Assembly: GCA_035771175.1 (NCBI GenBank) | Contig: CM069603.1 | Coordinates: forward strand, 25,272,286-25,336,285 | DNA from: Paratinospora sagittata | Taxonomy: Eukaryota; Streptophyta; Magnoliopsida; Ranunculales; Menispermaceae | Reading direction: 5' to 3' | Length of the DNA: 64,000 nucleotides | In this document: positions 52,701 through 59,829 of the stretch, piece after piece | Layout: each line of letters opens with the position of its first letter | Numbering within the stretch: position 1 is the first letter of the stretch | Translations under genes and position numbers: made by a program | The notes under the pieces: model-generated | The model's input: the letters and a program-made list of their open reading frames with translations, nothing else | What the model was told of the DNA's origin: nothing | The model's database searches: none

Positions 52701-55700
52701 CATCATTAACAGTGTGTAATATAATAAACTAGTAGACACTCATAACAAGTCGTCTCATGAGGGTTCGTGGCTTGGTACCATCCTGGGTTCATGTACAAAT
52801 GTCCATCTCCAGGGCGATTCGTCCTGGGTTCATATTATACATCCATCTCCAGGGAAAATAAACATATAGTCGAATGACATCGATGATGAGACAACCTAGT
52901 CCGTCCATCTCCCTTTTGGCTGATACGATGAAGTTTACAGAGGAGAAGTAAATCATAGGGTTGACTCAATCAGGTGGGCATTCATGCGCCAATAAATAAT
53001 CTACAGGCCAGAGCAACTCACGTCCTTAGGTGTTACATTGTCTACTAATATTCTATGCATAGATCTGGTACACAATCATGTGTGTGGAAGCTCGGTCTCG
53101 AGTTGACATGATATGCCTACTGCACATGTATGACAATTCTTGAGTCCATAGGACAAGCATCATTAGGAGTCCAGTAATACCTTCATAGAATAGCCAGCTC
53201 TCAATAGAATCAACCAGATCAGTCCTTAGGCTGAAAGGTGGGTCACAATGGACACACTTAAGTCACCAACTCTCTTAGAGTAGCAAGCTGCCTGCCATTC
53301 ACTATTCATAGGTACTAGGGACAAGACTGGGTCTGACTAATTAAATCAATTGCTAATCCAACAGAGTAACGGTATAGACTCCATATATCAATATACATAT
53401 ATGACTAGTATAGTCTATGTGAACATCAGGCATAGTGATAGTTGCAATGATGGATTCTAAGAAAAGATCAGACATAATAATAATGCATGAAAACTTTATA
53501 AAAAGTCATATGACACACAAACTTATGTTTCACTTCCCACGTTCAAATTCACAACTCCAAGTCAGTGTTCTCCACCAAGAACAACAACTCTGCACCGCAC
53601 AAAAGAGAGTCTTAAGAGAGAGAGAGAGTCTTAAAAGAGAGGGGGAGAGAGCACCTTAAGGAGGGGAGAAGAGAAGTGGTGGAGAGATGGTGAAAAATGA
53701 GGGAGAGGGGACCCCTTTTTATAGTGGTCCAAATGCCAAAAGGTTTTGGCGCCTGAAGGTTTTGGCATCAAAAGGTTTTTTTTTTTTTTTTTTTTCTTTG
53801 CATCAAGTCTAATCCCAGGGGTATTACAATTTCAAAATTCATAAAATTAATAAGCAATCTAATAAAAAACAAAACTATTTTCTTTGTCCCTGCCTGTATT
53901 ATTTATTCTGCTACAAATGCACAAACGTACATTGTACCAACTTTTGAAAAATTCTCAATATTTTCTTTCATCTGTTTTATTAAAAAGTGGGAAAGGGTGT
54001 AATTAACATTTGAAGAACTTCTATTGAGAAGAAACACCAATTCACATTAAAGGATGTGCTGCTAGTTTTTGAAGACGTTTAAACACTACTGGTTTGACTT
54101 CTTAAAGTTTAATAAGAACAATGACAATAATAATAGTAACAATGGTAATAATGTGAAAAGTGACAGTCAAACACTTTGCTTCTCTTATCACACCAAAAAA
54201 TTGAGCTGACTAATAAAAATTTTCTTTTTAATAAATTATAAAAAGCAGGTGCATCATACCCTTTAGTTTCATTGGGTCACCTCTCTTGGTAGGTTGAATA
54301 CGGGTGAGATGGTACAAAGGAGATGGCCGCATATGTTCCTCTCACCTCATCGATGCTCCTTATGCAAACAGGATTGGGAATCGGGTGGAGCCTCATCGAT
54401 GCTCCTTATGCAACCTAGTTTCCTTTTTCAATAAATTATAAAAATTGAGCGAACTATCTTTGTAGAGTGCATTTTGGCGGACTAGGGCGGGCCAGCAAAC
54501 AAGTAGACTGTTGTGACCTGCGATGCCGCATGGTGCTATGGTCTTCTTTTTAAAGTTTTAATCATTTTCTTTTCAACAAAGAAAATAATGGAGTCCTTCC
54601 TTCCGTCCTTAATGTGCACACAGTTATGCTGTGCGGGCATAAATGATTATGTTAAATAATAACTAATAAAATTATCTTTTAAAAAATTAAAATTAATTAA
54701 AATAATTCCGCCATAGCCAGTCCCAAGCCCAAGTAAAGGAGTAGGATTGCATTAGGTAGCTGACAGTTAGCGTAAATCTTTGTCTGATCAACTATTAACA
54801 TGAATCCATGGTTCAAAAATTTCATGAAATTCGGTGAACTTCTAAGAATGTTTTTCCTTTTTTTCACCACCGAAGTGCAAAGTGGATGTAAAATAAAAAA
54901 AATGCAAAAATTTGCTGAAATAATTTGATAAAAGTTTTATTTTTTTCATTCAAAAATTTGACAAAAAGTTCGATAAAATTTGACAAAATTCAACAAAATT
55001 TGACAGAGAAGTAAAAAACTGTTATTTAATCAATGGAAAACAAAAAAATACCAATAATTATGTATTATTTTCAACTTCATCAACCAACATAGCAATATAA
55101 ATTTTAAAAAATAATTTAACAAGCTAACAAATTATTTAGTTTATGGGATATGTTTTACCAAAAAACGAAGAAAAGAAGCAAAATAAATAAATAAATAATA
55201 ACTAAAGTTGAAATAAGATAAAAACTTAAAAATAAATTAAAAGAGTTTGCAAGGTCATCTTCTTTTAATTAACTCTTATAAAACAAGATTAAAAAATAAT
55301 ATATTTAAATAATAAACTAATAAATTAAGCATGGTGGAATTCAAACTAGCAAAGTATATGGCCGAGAAGCAAGCCACCACAAAATTATATATCAAAATAA
55401 AGAAAAGGAATTAAGACCAAATGCTACCATTTCAAATTCATCAACCCACTTAACAAGATTGAATTTGTTAGCTTACTTATTGGTATTTTTATTTATTAAA
55501 AATGTCTATTTATATTAGTTTTTAGCTTATAGTACAATAAATCTAGATATTTAAGCTTATATGCAAAAAATTCTGTAAACTTTCTAATTTAGCGAATTTT
55601 TACCAAAATCCTCCATGTCGAATTAAACTTCTTCGAATTAATTTTAATTTTCAAGTGATTGAAGTCAAGTCGAAATCGAATTTTTGATCCTTGCATGAAT

Positions 55701-58416
55701 CCTAATGAAACTAAGCAAAGGGCTTGGACATCCCCATTAAGTGACGTGTTGCATCGCCTTTTGGGAAGAAGGGCCAATCCCAAAGCAAAGAACAAACTTC
55801 AGAGCCTAACAAGGCCAAAAGTGGGGGAGCAAGCTCAAGCTCTAGCTCATGGAAAGACTCCTCCCACTCACGAAGCACCGGTTCCTCTTCAAACCATCAT
55901 CATAAACCGCTCAAATGCATTCTCTGCGGTGGATCTCACAAGACTCACCAATGCCCTCAGAAGGCTGCTTTAAATGCATTGTTGGCTACTCTACGTGAGT
56001 CAAGCCAAGATAACTCGGACTAGAGTGAGACCGAGGAGACTTAAATATACGCTCTCCATTTGCTTAATGCCATCAAAGGCCATGCCGATAGCAAGGCAAC
56101 CGTGATAAAGGGGTTAATGTACGTGGACATCGAACTAAATGGGAAAGCTACCCAGGAAATGGGTCCTTGCACTGTGGACGAGTGCGGGTAACGAAGCTAA
56201 TCCGCAAAGAAAATAGTAGGCATCGGGTTGCAAGTTGAAACATATGAACACTAACAGATAAAGGACTAAAAATTATATTTTAAGTAAAAAATAATTTTTT
56301 TAATTTTTTTGTTCATAACATTAGTTTTATAATAAAAATAATTTTATTAATTTTAATAATAAAACTAATTTAAATAATTTAAATAATTTTGATAATTTTA
56401 ATAATAAAAGGTCATAAAACTAATTAAGTTATTATTCAAATAACTTAAAAAAACCAATTAAAACAGTTAAAAAACGATTAACTTCCGTCATTCCTTCCTT
56501 TCTTTATTTTAAAAAAAGAGTAATACTTAAAAAAAAGACCTCTACACAATGCAACATCACCTGGAGCAGTGATCTATGTGTTTGTAGACCTGCGTGGGTT
56601 TTATTTCTTTATTGGTGCCTCAATTTCGATCCCAAGCGCATATAAAGGAGGAAGGTTGTGCTAGGCAGCTAATGGCTAGCGTAAACGTTTGTTGAATCGA
56701 CTATGACATGAATATACCTAGTCAGCAGAGTGGATGAAGTAGATTTAAGTGGATGAAGTAGATTTAAGTAGTTGATCCCATGTAGTTTGGAAAATGCTTT
56801 GTTGAGTTTATTTGTAGGACTTTAGAAAGGTAGCTCGCATTTCTAAAATTGAAGTTTTAATGGATTCATCTTGCTAATTTTGTGATTTGATAAATAAAAC
56901 ATGGAATCTTATAGGGTTACTAAGGTTTTATGAATTAAAAATTAGTAAAATGGGGATACACAATTGGATAACTTAGGAACAAAATGGACCAATCATCATT
57001 TGGTATTCATACTAATGTTTCAATTGCCATTTGTAGATGATTGTAACATGGTCGATACATGTCACTGATATCTTGTGGACTGCTATTTTCTAGTGAATTT
57101 TGTCTCAGAATTTCTTAATGAAGCCATGTTTGGTTCAGTTGACTTACGCTGACAACAGAAACCTACTAAATAGATGAAGAGAAACTTTTCCCTTCTGTAA
57201 AATTGGGGAGTTCATGATGAGGTCTCATCCATTTCAATCTCCTAATTTTATTCTTTAACTTTAAATTGGCAGTTTTTGGGCTTGCTAGTTTGTTTGGTGA
57301 ATTTTGTATTGGTCATCAGCTTCTTACGATTTTAATTCAGTTGAAAGCATAAGCCATATCTATCAATTTCCTCTTCTAGAATTCTAACTTATGTTGATTA
57401 TAAACTTGATGCAATTTCCTTGTTTAAACTCTATAATTGTAGGATCATCTATTTCTTTTCAATGTCAATTACTTTATGCTTGAGTCTTTATTTCAAAGTT
57501 TGGCTAGCTGATCAAGCTTGATGATCTCAAATGTAATTAATGCTTCTCATTGACTCATGTTGACCATCGGGCCAGCACTTGAACTTTAATGCTTGGGCCA
57601 CTTTAACTTATTTGTAAATTGCTAGCCTTTTACCTAGGTATACACATCGATGAACCACATAGTTTGTGTGATTAATCTTGAAATGAGATTAATATCTGTG
57701 CTGTGTGATTCTTGATCAATTTCTTCATTCCATCGATCTCTTGTGAGGGTAAGGTCCCATTGGATTCATGATTCAGATACTTTTTTTTCACCTTAAAACA
57801 AAATGTAAGGAATTAGCATTTTGTTTGTCAAATTTAAAATAAAAAATTTAAAATTTACTCAGAAAATAGGCTGTTTTCTAAACTTTGTCGTTTGGGTTGT
57901 ATTTCGAGAATAAATAATGAACCAAGTGTAGTCTAAACTTTCCTTCCTCTTCCTGCTTCTTACATTTTCACTAACTGAGGCCCTATGTCACTTTGTTACC
58001 CGCTTACTGTTCCAAGTTGTGTGACGTGCAAATTGGTTGTCATGAAGAATTGCTTGACTTGTCTTTCTATTGATACTGTACCAAGTACTTACTCTGCAGA
58101 CCTATATCTTGCACTAGTGAAGTGTTATAATATTACTGACATTCATTTGGAATAGATTTAAATGGCTTTCTAATTGTTTATCTTAATATAAACTCAAACC
58201 CATCATCATTCGCAATTGTAGCATTGTTATAATGGCGGCTTTTTTTAAATCTTAGTTGCAGTAAACAATTTCACTTAGTTTTAGCATTGTTTAACTATTT
58301 TCTATGTTTCTCCTCTACATATAGATTGGGAGATGTCTTGTTTTCCTTGACTTCAAAGAAGGAGGTTATACCTTATGGAAACTCGAGACTTACGAAAATT
58401 CTTGCTGATTCACTAG
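25575..58416 (+). CDS. KAC: KAC-type kinesin (KIN-14A/B-like), 5' part: nine exons, continues beyond the window
   Basis: Spliced exons give 423 codons plus 1 nt. The start [20 protein letters not shown] matches the conserved N-terminus of KAC1/KAC2. Residues about 60-140 look coiled-coil; the motor starts near 144 ([16 protein letters not shown]). The P-loop GQTHSGKT is at 225-232 and switch II DLAGSE at 364-369. The usual switch I (NxxSSRSH) is replaced by a KYSISHLV-like stretch at about 332-340, as in known KACs. In Arabidopsis, KAC1/KAC2 are needed for actin-based chloroplast movement and chloroplast anchorage to the plasma membrane, and the motor is reported to lack normal microtubule activity. 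All introns are GT-AG and the frame is open, so the gene is probably functional. The remaining motor exons and C-terminal coiled coils are not in the window. Confidence 0.95.
25791..26699 (+). other. Intron 1, left part: no recognised element
   Basis: This is AT-rich intronic sequence with a T-run at about 26009-26022. A short plus-strand WKERN-like frame near 26650 hints at an old LINE end but is too weak to annotate. Confidence 0.5.
26700..28960 (-). pseudogene. L1-type LINE ORF2 remnant (endonuclease and reverse transcriptase)
   Basis: On the minus strand, 28865-28539 carries an APE-type endonuclease segment ([25 protein letters not shown]). 27597-27420 carries RT motifs ([36 protein letters not shown]). 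27330-27000 continues with the C-terminal RT block read as [17 protein letters not shown] in another frame. The middle of the palm, including the catalytic YADD region, is deleted, and stops and frameshifts are many. It lies in intron 1 opposite to the gene. The poly(A) tail was not found with certainty. Confidence 0.8.
29083..29933. mobile_element. Non-autonomous DNA element nested in the LINE, with hairpin-rich core
   Basis: The ends are imperfect inverted repeats: ggttttaaaaggcgtttgag on the left and, reversed, cgaagtttaaaaaagcgtga on the right, each followed by 'aggcgtaa' and 'aagcctc' blocks. The flanks gctacaatcat (29072-29082) and gctacactcat (29934-29944) match at 10 of 11 positions, as a target-site duplication would. 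The core holds a G-run (29366-29380) and three to four ~60-bp units of GGGTGCT...AACACCC hairpins spaced by CTGTTGTTGTTT..GCAGCAGGA (29400-29585). Superfamily uncertain (hAT- or MULE-like). Confidence 0.6.
29945..31920 (-). pseudogene. LINE ORF1 remnant (DUF4283-like)
   Basis: Minus-strand frames at 31479-31243 ([40 protein letters not shown]), 31914-31666 and 31239-30967 resemble the ORF1 protein of plant L1 elements, whose DUF4283 region has the pattern GWVxVxGLPLxxW..xFxxIGxxxGxxxxVD. ORF1 is expected 5' of ORF2, and it is: on the minus strand it precedes the endonuclease at 28865, with the nested element at 29083-29933 between. Broken by stops. Confidence 0.6.
31921..33210 (+). other. Intron 1, right part
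   Basis: No element recognised. It contains a perfect 23-bp tandem duplication (gatgctttcactttgtccct plus tgt) at 32190-32235. The 3' end has a normal pyrimidine-rich acceptor region. Confidence 0.6.
33211..33334 (+). CDS. KAC: KAC exon 2
   Basis: 124 nt after the acceptor TTATTTGTAG. It encodes [19 protein letters not shown] and the following [21 protein letters not shown], part of the coiled coil before the motor. It ends with the first base of the next codon at donor GTAAGT. Intron 2 is 5,222 bp. Confidence 0.95.
33633..34551 (+). mobile_element. hAT-like non-autonomous element, copy A (intron 2)
   Basis: 919 bp flanked by ttataaac (33625-33632) and ttatcaac (34552-34559), 7 of 8 identical, the duplication length of hAT transposons. 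It starts gatggttaaaaaaatttccc and ends gaatttttgatccttg. The interior is AT-rich with 'aattcg' motifs and a block 'accaccgaagtgcgaagtgg' shared with copy B. No coding sequence. Confidence 0.8.
35248..35445. mobile_element. Small MITE (198 bp) with TTA duplication
   Basis: The ends are ggcagcgtttgatata and, at the right, ccaaatgcaacc, imperfect inverted repeats of a (G/C)GCGTTTGGT type. TTA flanks both sides (35245-35247, 35446-35448), which suits a Tourist-like PIF/Harbinger MITE. A 3-bp duplication is weak evidence alone. Confidence 0.5.
36150..36491. mobile_element. MITE with repeated GATTCGAATC motifs
   Basis: The left end ggtagtcaaaatcgtgaatc and the right end (reversed) agtagtcagaattgcgattc are inverted repeats. 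Many copies of 'cgattcgaatcgattcac' crowd the right half, as subterminal repeats do. Inside is a short TA-rich stretch. No clean duplication could be assigned. Confidence 0.55.
36492..38556 (+). other. Intron 2, right part: no recognised element
   Basis: AT-rich sequence without coding signal. A patch at about 37900-38200 has higher GC and may be an old insertion, but I cannot identify it. Confidence 0.5.
38557..38643 (+). CDS. KAC: KAC exon 3
   Basis: 87 nt encoding [20 protein letters not shown] and then LFNELLTTK, a conserved KAC neck-proximal block. Acceptor GGCTCAG, donor GTACCA, intron 3 only 144 bp. The reading frame passes smoothly into exon 4. Confidence 0.95.
38788..38958 (+). CDS. 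KAC: KAC exon 4: start of motor domain
   Basis: 171 nt. It starts the kinesin motor with [18 protein letters not shown] and ends [13 protein letters not shown], the usual first beta-strands of a kinesin motor. Acceptor ACTACAG, donor GTAAGC. Intron 4 is 8,107 bp. Confidence 0.97.
39597..41031 (-). mobile_element. LTR, reverse orientation (intron 4, left copy)
   Basis: The minus strand reads from TGTGATGAAATCACAATTTT (ending 41031) to ...GCTACAACTTAC (39597). TATATAAAGGGGGGGCACC, on the minus strand at about 40083-40101, looks like an LTR TATA box and cap region. A second copy in the same orientation is at 43704-44847. The left copy carries a LINE tail insertion at 40299-40480. A purine-rich stretch just right of 41031 could be a polypurine tract. 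Confidence 0.6.
40299..40480 (+). mobile_element. Very short LINE 3' end inserted in the LTR
   Basis: It contains 'gagcatctcttatgctctt' and ends 'tttgtctcttctcaaaaaa', closely matching the 3' UTR of the LINE at 51614-52458. The sister LTR lacks it at the same place, and GATT flanks it (40295-40298, 40481-40484). An extreme 5' truncation of about 180 bp. Confidence 0.7.
41150..41828. mobile_element. Non-autonomous element with GC-rich inverted ends
   Basis: The ends are rich in 'aaggcgcacgcctt'-type motifs: left 'ccaaggcataggcaaggtaattaagcg', here as pieces at about 41156-41182, and right 'gcattaaggcgcacgccttgataac'. The interior is AT-rich. The style is like that of the element at 29083-29933. 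No convincing duplication was found, so the ends are approximate. Confidence 0.45.
41829..42985 (+). other. Intron 4 spacer: no recognised element
   Basis: AT-rich; a (TA)n/(CATA)n microsatellite lies at about 42286-42312. No coding signal. Confidence 0.5.
42986..43249 (+). mobile_element. Ty1-copia 5' LTR (about 264 bp)
   Basis: It begins TGTTGTGGAGAAGAGC and ends TTTTACAACA, with a TATA-like 'tctatatatatatgg' near 43114. The primer-binding site follows directly, showing this is a 5' LTR in plus orientation. About 400 bp of leader and decayed gag follow before the sequence breaks into other repeats. Confidence 0.75.
43250..43261 (+). other. Copia primer-binding site (initiator tRNA-Met)
   Basis: TGGTATCAGAGC, complementary to the 3' end of plant initiator tRNA-Met, immediately after the LTR end. 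Classic for plant Ty1-copia elements. Confidence 0.9.
43704..44847 (-). mobile_element. LTR, reverse orientation (intron 4, right copy)
   Basis: Colinear with 39597-41031 from 'gtaagttgtaacacttaac' to 'aaattgtgaattcatcac', with the same 'ggtgccccccctttat' promoter-like patch at about 44195-44211. It lacks the LINE tail. No PBS was seen at its internal side, so the two copies may be independent solo LTRs and not the two ends of one element. Confidence 0.6.
45100..46190 (-). pseudogene. LINE RT C-terminal / zinc-binding region remnant, split by a MITE
   Basis: Minus-strand frames 46191-45958 and 45956-45700 resemble the part of plant L1 ORF2 just before the zf-RVT domain ([35 protein letters not shown]). 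The frame resumes left of the MITE, from about 45340 down, as [22 protein letters not shown]. The MITE at 45350-45693 and one duplication copy therefore account for the break. Inactive. Confidence 0.65.
45350..45693 (+). mobile_element. hAT-type MITE, 344 bp, copy 1 (intron 4)
   Basis: Inverted ends ctatgttacctgaactc and (reversed) ctatgttacctggactc; perfect 8-bp duplication CTATCAAT at 45342-45349 and 45694-45701. Non-coding. It lies 1.37 kb upstream of exon 5, in opposite orientation to copy 2. Confidence 0.95.
46271..46745. repeat. Diverged tandem duplication, period about 231 bp
   Basis: Unit 1 starts aagtagatgaacattacta at 46271 and unit 2 aagtagatgagcgttgctg at 46502. Shared landmarks include 'aaagaaaggaatgaatctt', 'ctctgtagcaactct', 'aactctatca' and 'cgatgagaaaattcataat'. 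It lies in intron 4 near the LINE remnant, from which it may derive. Confidence 0.8.
47066..47172 (+). CDS. KAC: KAC exon 5: P-loop exon
   Basis: 107 nt encoding [20 protein letters not shown] followed by [15 protein letters not shown], including the ATP-binding P-loop GQTHSGKT. The exon is phase 1 at its start and phase 0 at its end, so skipping it would shift the frame. It is flanked by two inverted copies of one MITE (45350-45693, 47590-47933). Intron 5 is 2,829 bp. Confidence 0.97.
47590..47933 (-). mobile_element. hAT-type MITE, 344 bp, copy 2 (intron 5)
   Basis: Ends ctatgttacctagactcgag and (reversed) ctatgttacccagactc. Duplication GAGAGGAC (47582-47589) versus GAGTGGAC (47934-47941), 7 of 8. 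Its reverse complement aligns with copy 1 along its length (for example 'gtgtccgacactt', 'cgacatgggtatgg', 'gaatattacta'). It begins 418 bp after exon 5. Confidence 0.95.
48733..49172. repeat. Interspersed repeat of the 'cacgtgcgtttcacgtg' type
   Basis: It starts actagtctacaggcacgtgc and ends 'ttataaatagtatatatatg', as a widespread plant family does. The middle (48775-48965) has imperfect ~60-bp tandem units of 'gggagttaaaagttaccaaaa..aataaataaa'. A Helitron-like origin is possible but unproven. A much shorter relative may lie near 35602. Confidence 0.5.
49173..50001 (+). other. Intron 5, right part: no recognised element
   Basis: AT-rich intronic sequence with a pyrimidine-rich tract before the acceptor TTGTCACAG. 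No coding signal. Confidence 0.6.
50002..50133 (+). CDS. KAC: KAC exon 6
   Basis: 132 nt (44 codons) encoding [20 protein letters not shown] through [12 protein letters not shown], the motor's central helix and FELYNEQ strand. The donor CAG/GTTTTT is weaker than consensus. Intron 6 is 139 bp. Confidence 0.96.
50273..50451 (+). CDS. KAC: KAC exon 7: divergent switch I region
   Basis: 179 nt encoding [38 protein letters not shown] and a KYSISH end. The donor is inside a TTG codon (CATTT/GTATGG). Here most kinesins carry the SSRSH switch I, which is not present. Intron 7 is 533 bp. Confidence 0.93.
50985..51146 (+). CDS. KAC: KAC exon 8: switch II
   Basis: 162 nt from acceptor TTTCCAG. It encodes [20 protein letters not shown], then [11 protein letters not shown] with the canonical switch II, and ends [12 protein letters not shown] at donor GTAAGT. 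Intron 8 is 7,178 bp. Confidence 0.96.
51474..53828 (-). mobile_element. Solo LTR in intron 8, with a LINE inside
   Basis: The ends are TGTCACACCC at 51474 and GGGGTATTACA at 53828, flanked by ATTTC on both sides (51469-51473 and 53829-53833), a perfect 5-bp duplication. Read on the minus strand it starts TGTAATACCCC and has a TATA-like 'ccactataaaaaggggtcc' near 53710-53728. No gag or pol. Without the nested LINE the LTR is about 1.5 kb. Confidence 0.88.
51614..52458 (+). mobile_element. 5'-truncated L1 LINE with poly(A), nested in the solo LTR
   Basis: 845 bp flanked by TTTGGTACAAA (51603-51613 and 52459-52469), a perfect 11-bp duplication, with 24 A at 52432-52455. It encodes the C-terminus of ORF2: DRFLWSL-type block ([20 protein letters not shown]), [15 protein letters not shown], then the zf-RVT zinc-binding region ([19 protein letters not shown]) and [19 protein letters not shown] at 51864-51866 breaks the frame. 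A recent target-primed insertion with incomplete reverse transcription. Confidence 0.95.
53829..54702 (+). other. Intron 8 stretch with a repeated 22-bp phrase
   Basis: Non-coding. The phrase 'ctcatcgatgctccttatgc' occurs at about 54346 and 54392, and 'ttcaataaattataaaa' also recurs (54230, 54430), suggesting a small rearranged repeat. Not identified. Confidence 0.5.
54703..54805 (+). repeat. Left copy of a ~100-bp direct repeat
   Basis: The sequence from 'agtcccaagcccaagtaaag' to 'actattaacatgaat' recurs, diverged, at 56628-56711. It resembles a segment common in plant RTE-type LINEs, but that is from memory and needs a search. Confidence 0.5.
54807..55693 (+). mobile_element. hAT-like non-autonomous element, copy B (intron 8)
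   Basis: 887 bp with a perfect 8-bp duplication CATGAATC (54799-54806 and 55694-55701). Ends catggttcaaaaatttc and (reversed) caaggatcaaaaattcg. Colinear with copy A over most of its length, same orientation. Confidence 0.95.
55702..56200 (+). pseudogene. Ty3-gypsy gag fragment with CCHC zinc knuckle
   Basis: A frame over 55840-56020 reads [20 protein letters not shown], then [20 protein letters not shown] and [11 protein letters not shown]. The knuckle is C-x2-C-x4-H-x4-C. Downstream, [14 protein letters not shown] and [18 protein letters not shown] match the gag-protease junction of plant gypsy (chromovirus-like) elements; it breaks off before the protease active site. In-frame stops mark it as dead. 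The hAT copy B adjoins its left side. Confidence 0.8.
56628..56711 (+). repeat. Right copy of the ~100-bp direct repeat
   Basis: 'gatcccaagcgcatataaagg' through 'gctagcgtaaacgtttgttg' to 'gacatgaat', diverged from 54703-54805. The pair brackets the gag fragment and hAT copy B. Confidence 0.5.
56712..58324 (+). other. Intron 8, right part: no recognised element
   Basis: Moderately AT-rich unique-looking intron. A 19-bp tandem duplication (ggatgaagtagatttaagt) is at about 56733-56770. The stretch ends in a T-rich tract and acceptor ATATAG. Confidence 0.6.
58325..58416 (+). CDS. KAC: KAC exon 9 (last exon in the window)
   Basis: 92 nt encoding [20 protein letters not shown] followed by [11 protein letters not shown]. 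Acceptor ACATATAG, donor GTAATC, leaving one base of a Gly codon. The expected next block (SSKTLMIVNICP-like) was not found in 58417-64000, so intron 9 is longer than 5.5 kb. Confidence 0.95.
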
Positions 58417-58763
58417 GTAATCAATTCCCTCCTAAAGAAATATTTCCTCTTGTTTTTGCATGGGAGAAATTCATTTGCATGTTGAGGATTACAATCATTA
58501 TGATAATCATAATTGTTTTGTTTTTGTAATGAATGTTCGTGGTAGTGCTAAAGCTATATAGGTTATGACTTAATCTCGGAAAAGAGGACAAAAGTAATTG
58601 CAATCTTGATGACTATAAGTTGACGAGTATATTGTGGCAAATAAGGTCTCCTATTAATGCAGAATCTGTTGTGCCTTTTACTAAACTTTATGAAAGTAGT
58701 CTTTATATAATCATATTAAATTTTGATATTTTTTGTTTCCTTGTTAGATTATTCCCTTTATTT

Positions 58764-58977
58764 GTTAATTTATGTTTATACGTTCAATTTGAGTCTAATT
58801 AGGTAATGATATGTTTCCTTGTTTAGGTAAGATTCTTGTCTATAAATACTTGATCTACACAATGTATAATGTTAATTTATGTTTATACGTCCAATTTGAG
58901 TCTAATTAAGAAATTAATATGTTTCCTTGTTTAGGTAAGATTCTTGTCTATAAATACTTGATCTACCCAGTTTATAA
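58764..58977 (+). repeat. Tandem duplication, two 107-bp units
   Basis: 'gttaatttatgtttatacg' starts at 58764 and 58871. Each unit contains 'tttccttgtttaggtaagat' and the TATA-like 'tctataaatacttgatc'. Only a few differences separate the units. The sequence may derive from an LTR promoter region. Confidence 0.9.
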
Positions 58978-59829
58978 TGCCAAAAGTTTAGGGTTCATTC
59001 GTGGTGTTAACCACGGTCTGAAAATTCGGCGAATTTTGAAATTCGCCGAATTTTTTTTGTTTTTTTGGACCATCAAAGCAGAGTTTATATGTTAAAAAAC
59101 AATGCAAAAAATCAGCAAAAAAATTTTAGAAATTCGGTGAAATTCGCCAAACTTTGACAACATCGGTGAAGTTCGACGGAAAACATGATTTTTAACTTAA
59201 AAAGTGAAAAAATCTTCGAGAATGTCGACATTTTGTACGGGGAAATCGCAACTCACAAGAAGAGATTATAGAGAAGTTGGGAAGGAGGAAAAAGAGGAAA
59301 AAATACCTCGTTCCGGCGACCTTCAAGCTTGCCGAGTTGCAGTGGCAGAGTTGCATTGCAGCGGCAGAAGAGAAGCAGCGGAAGAGAAGACGCGATTAGG
59401 TTTCTTCGCGGCAGCGGCACTTGCAGCGGCTAGGGTTTCTTCTTTCACTTAGAGAGGCTGCTTAGGTTTGGTTTTACGTTTATGTTATGATAATATGGAC
59501 CTATCTTATCTTAGTTAAATGGCTTTCATCATTTTGTCATCTTTTTTTAATTTTTTTTCAAAAATCTATCTTCTTTTATTTAAATGGCTTTCATTATTTT
59601 TTTTTAGAAAAGTTTTTATTATTAATTGCATTAATAATAATAATAATAACCAGTTAAGTAGTCTAGAACTAGTTAAACACATTTTATATTTTCTAAATTA
59701 TTTTATATATAAAATGAATATGAACCTCATAGTTCTATTACAATAATTTAACAAAATCTGAAAGTATTAAACAAAATACAAAAATATGTTTTTTAAATTA
59801 TTAATTATATTATTTTATATAATTAATAA

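Noticed and set aside
55659..55973. 104-residue frame as a host gene within intron 8
   Set aside because: It overlaps the gag zinc-knuckle fragment in another frame and begins inside the hAT element.
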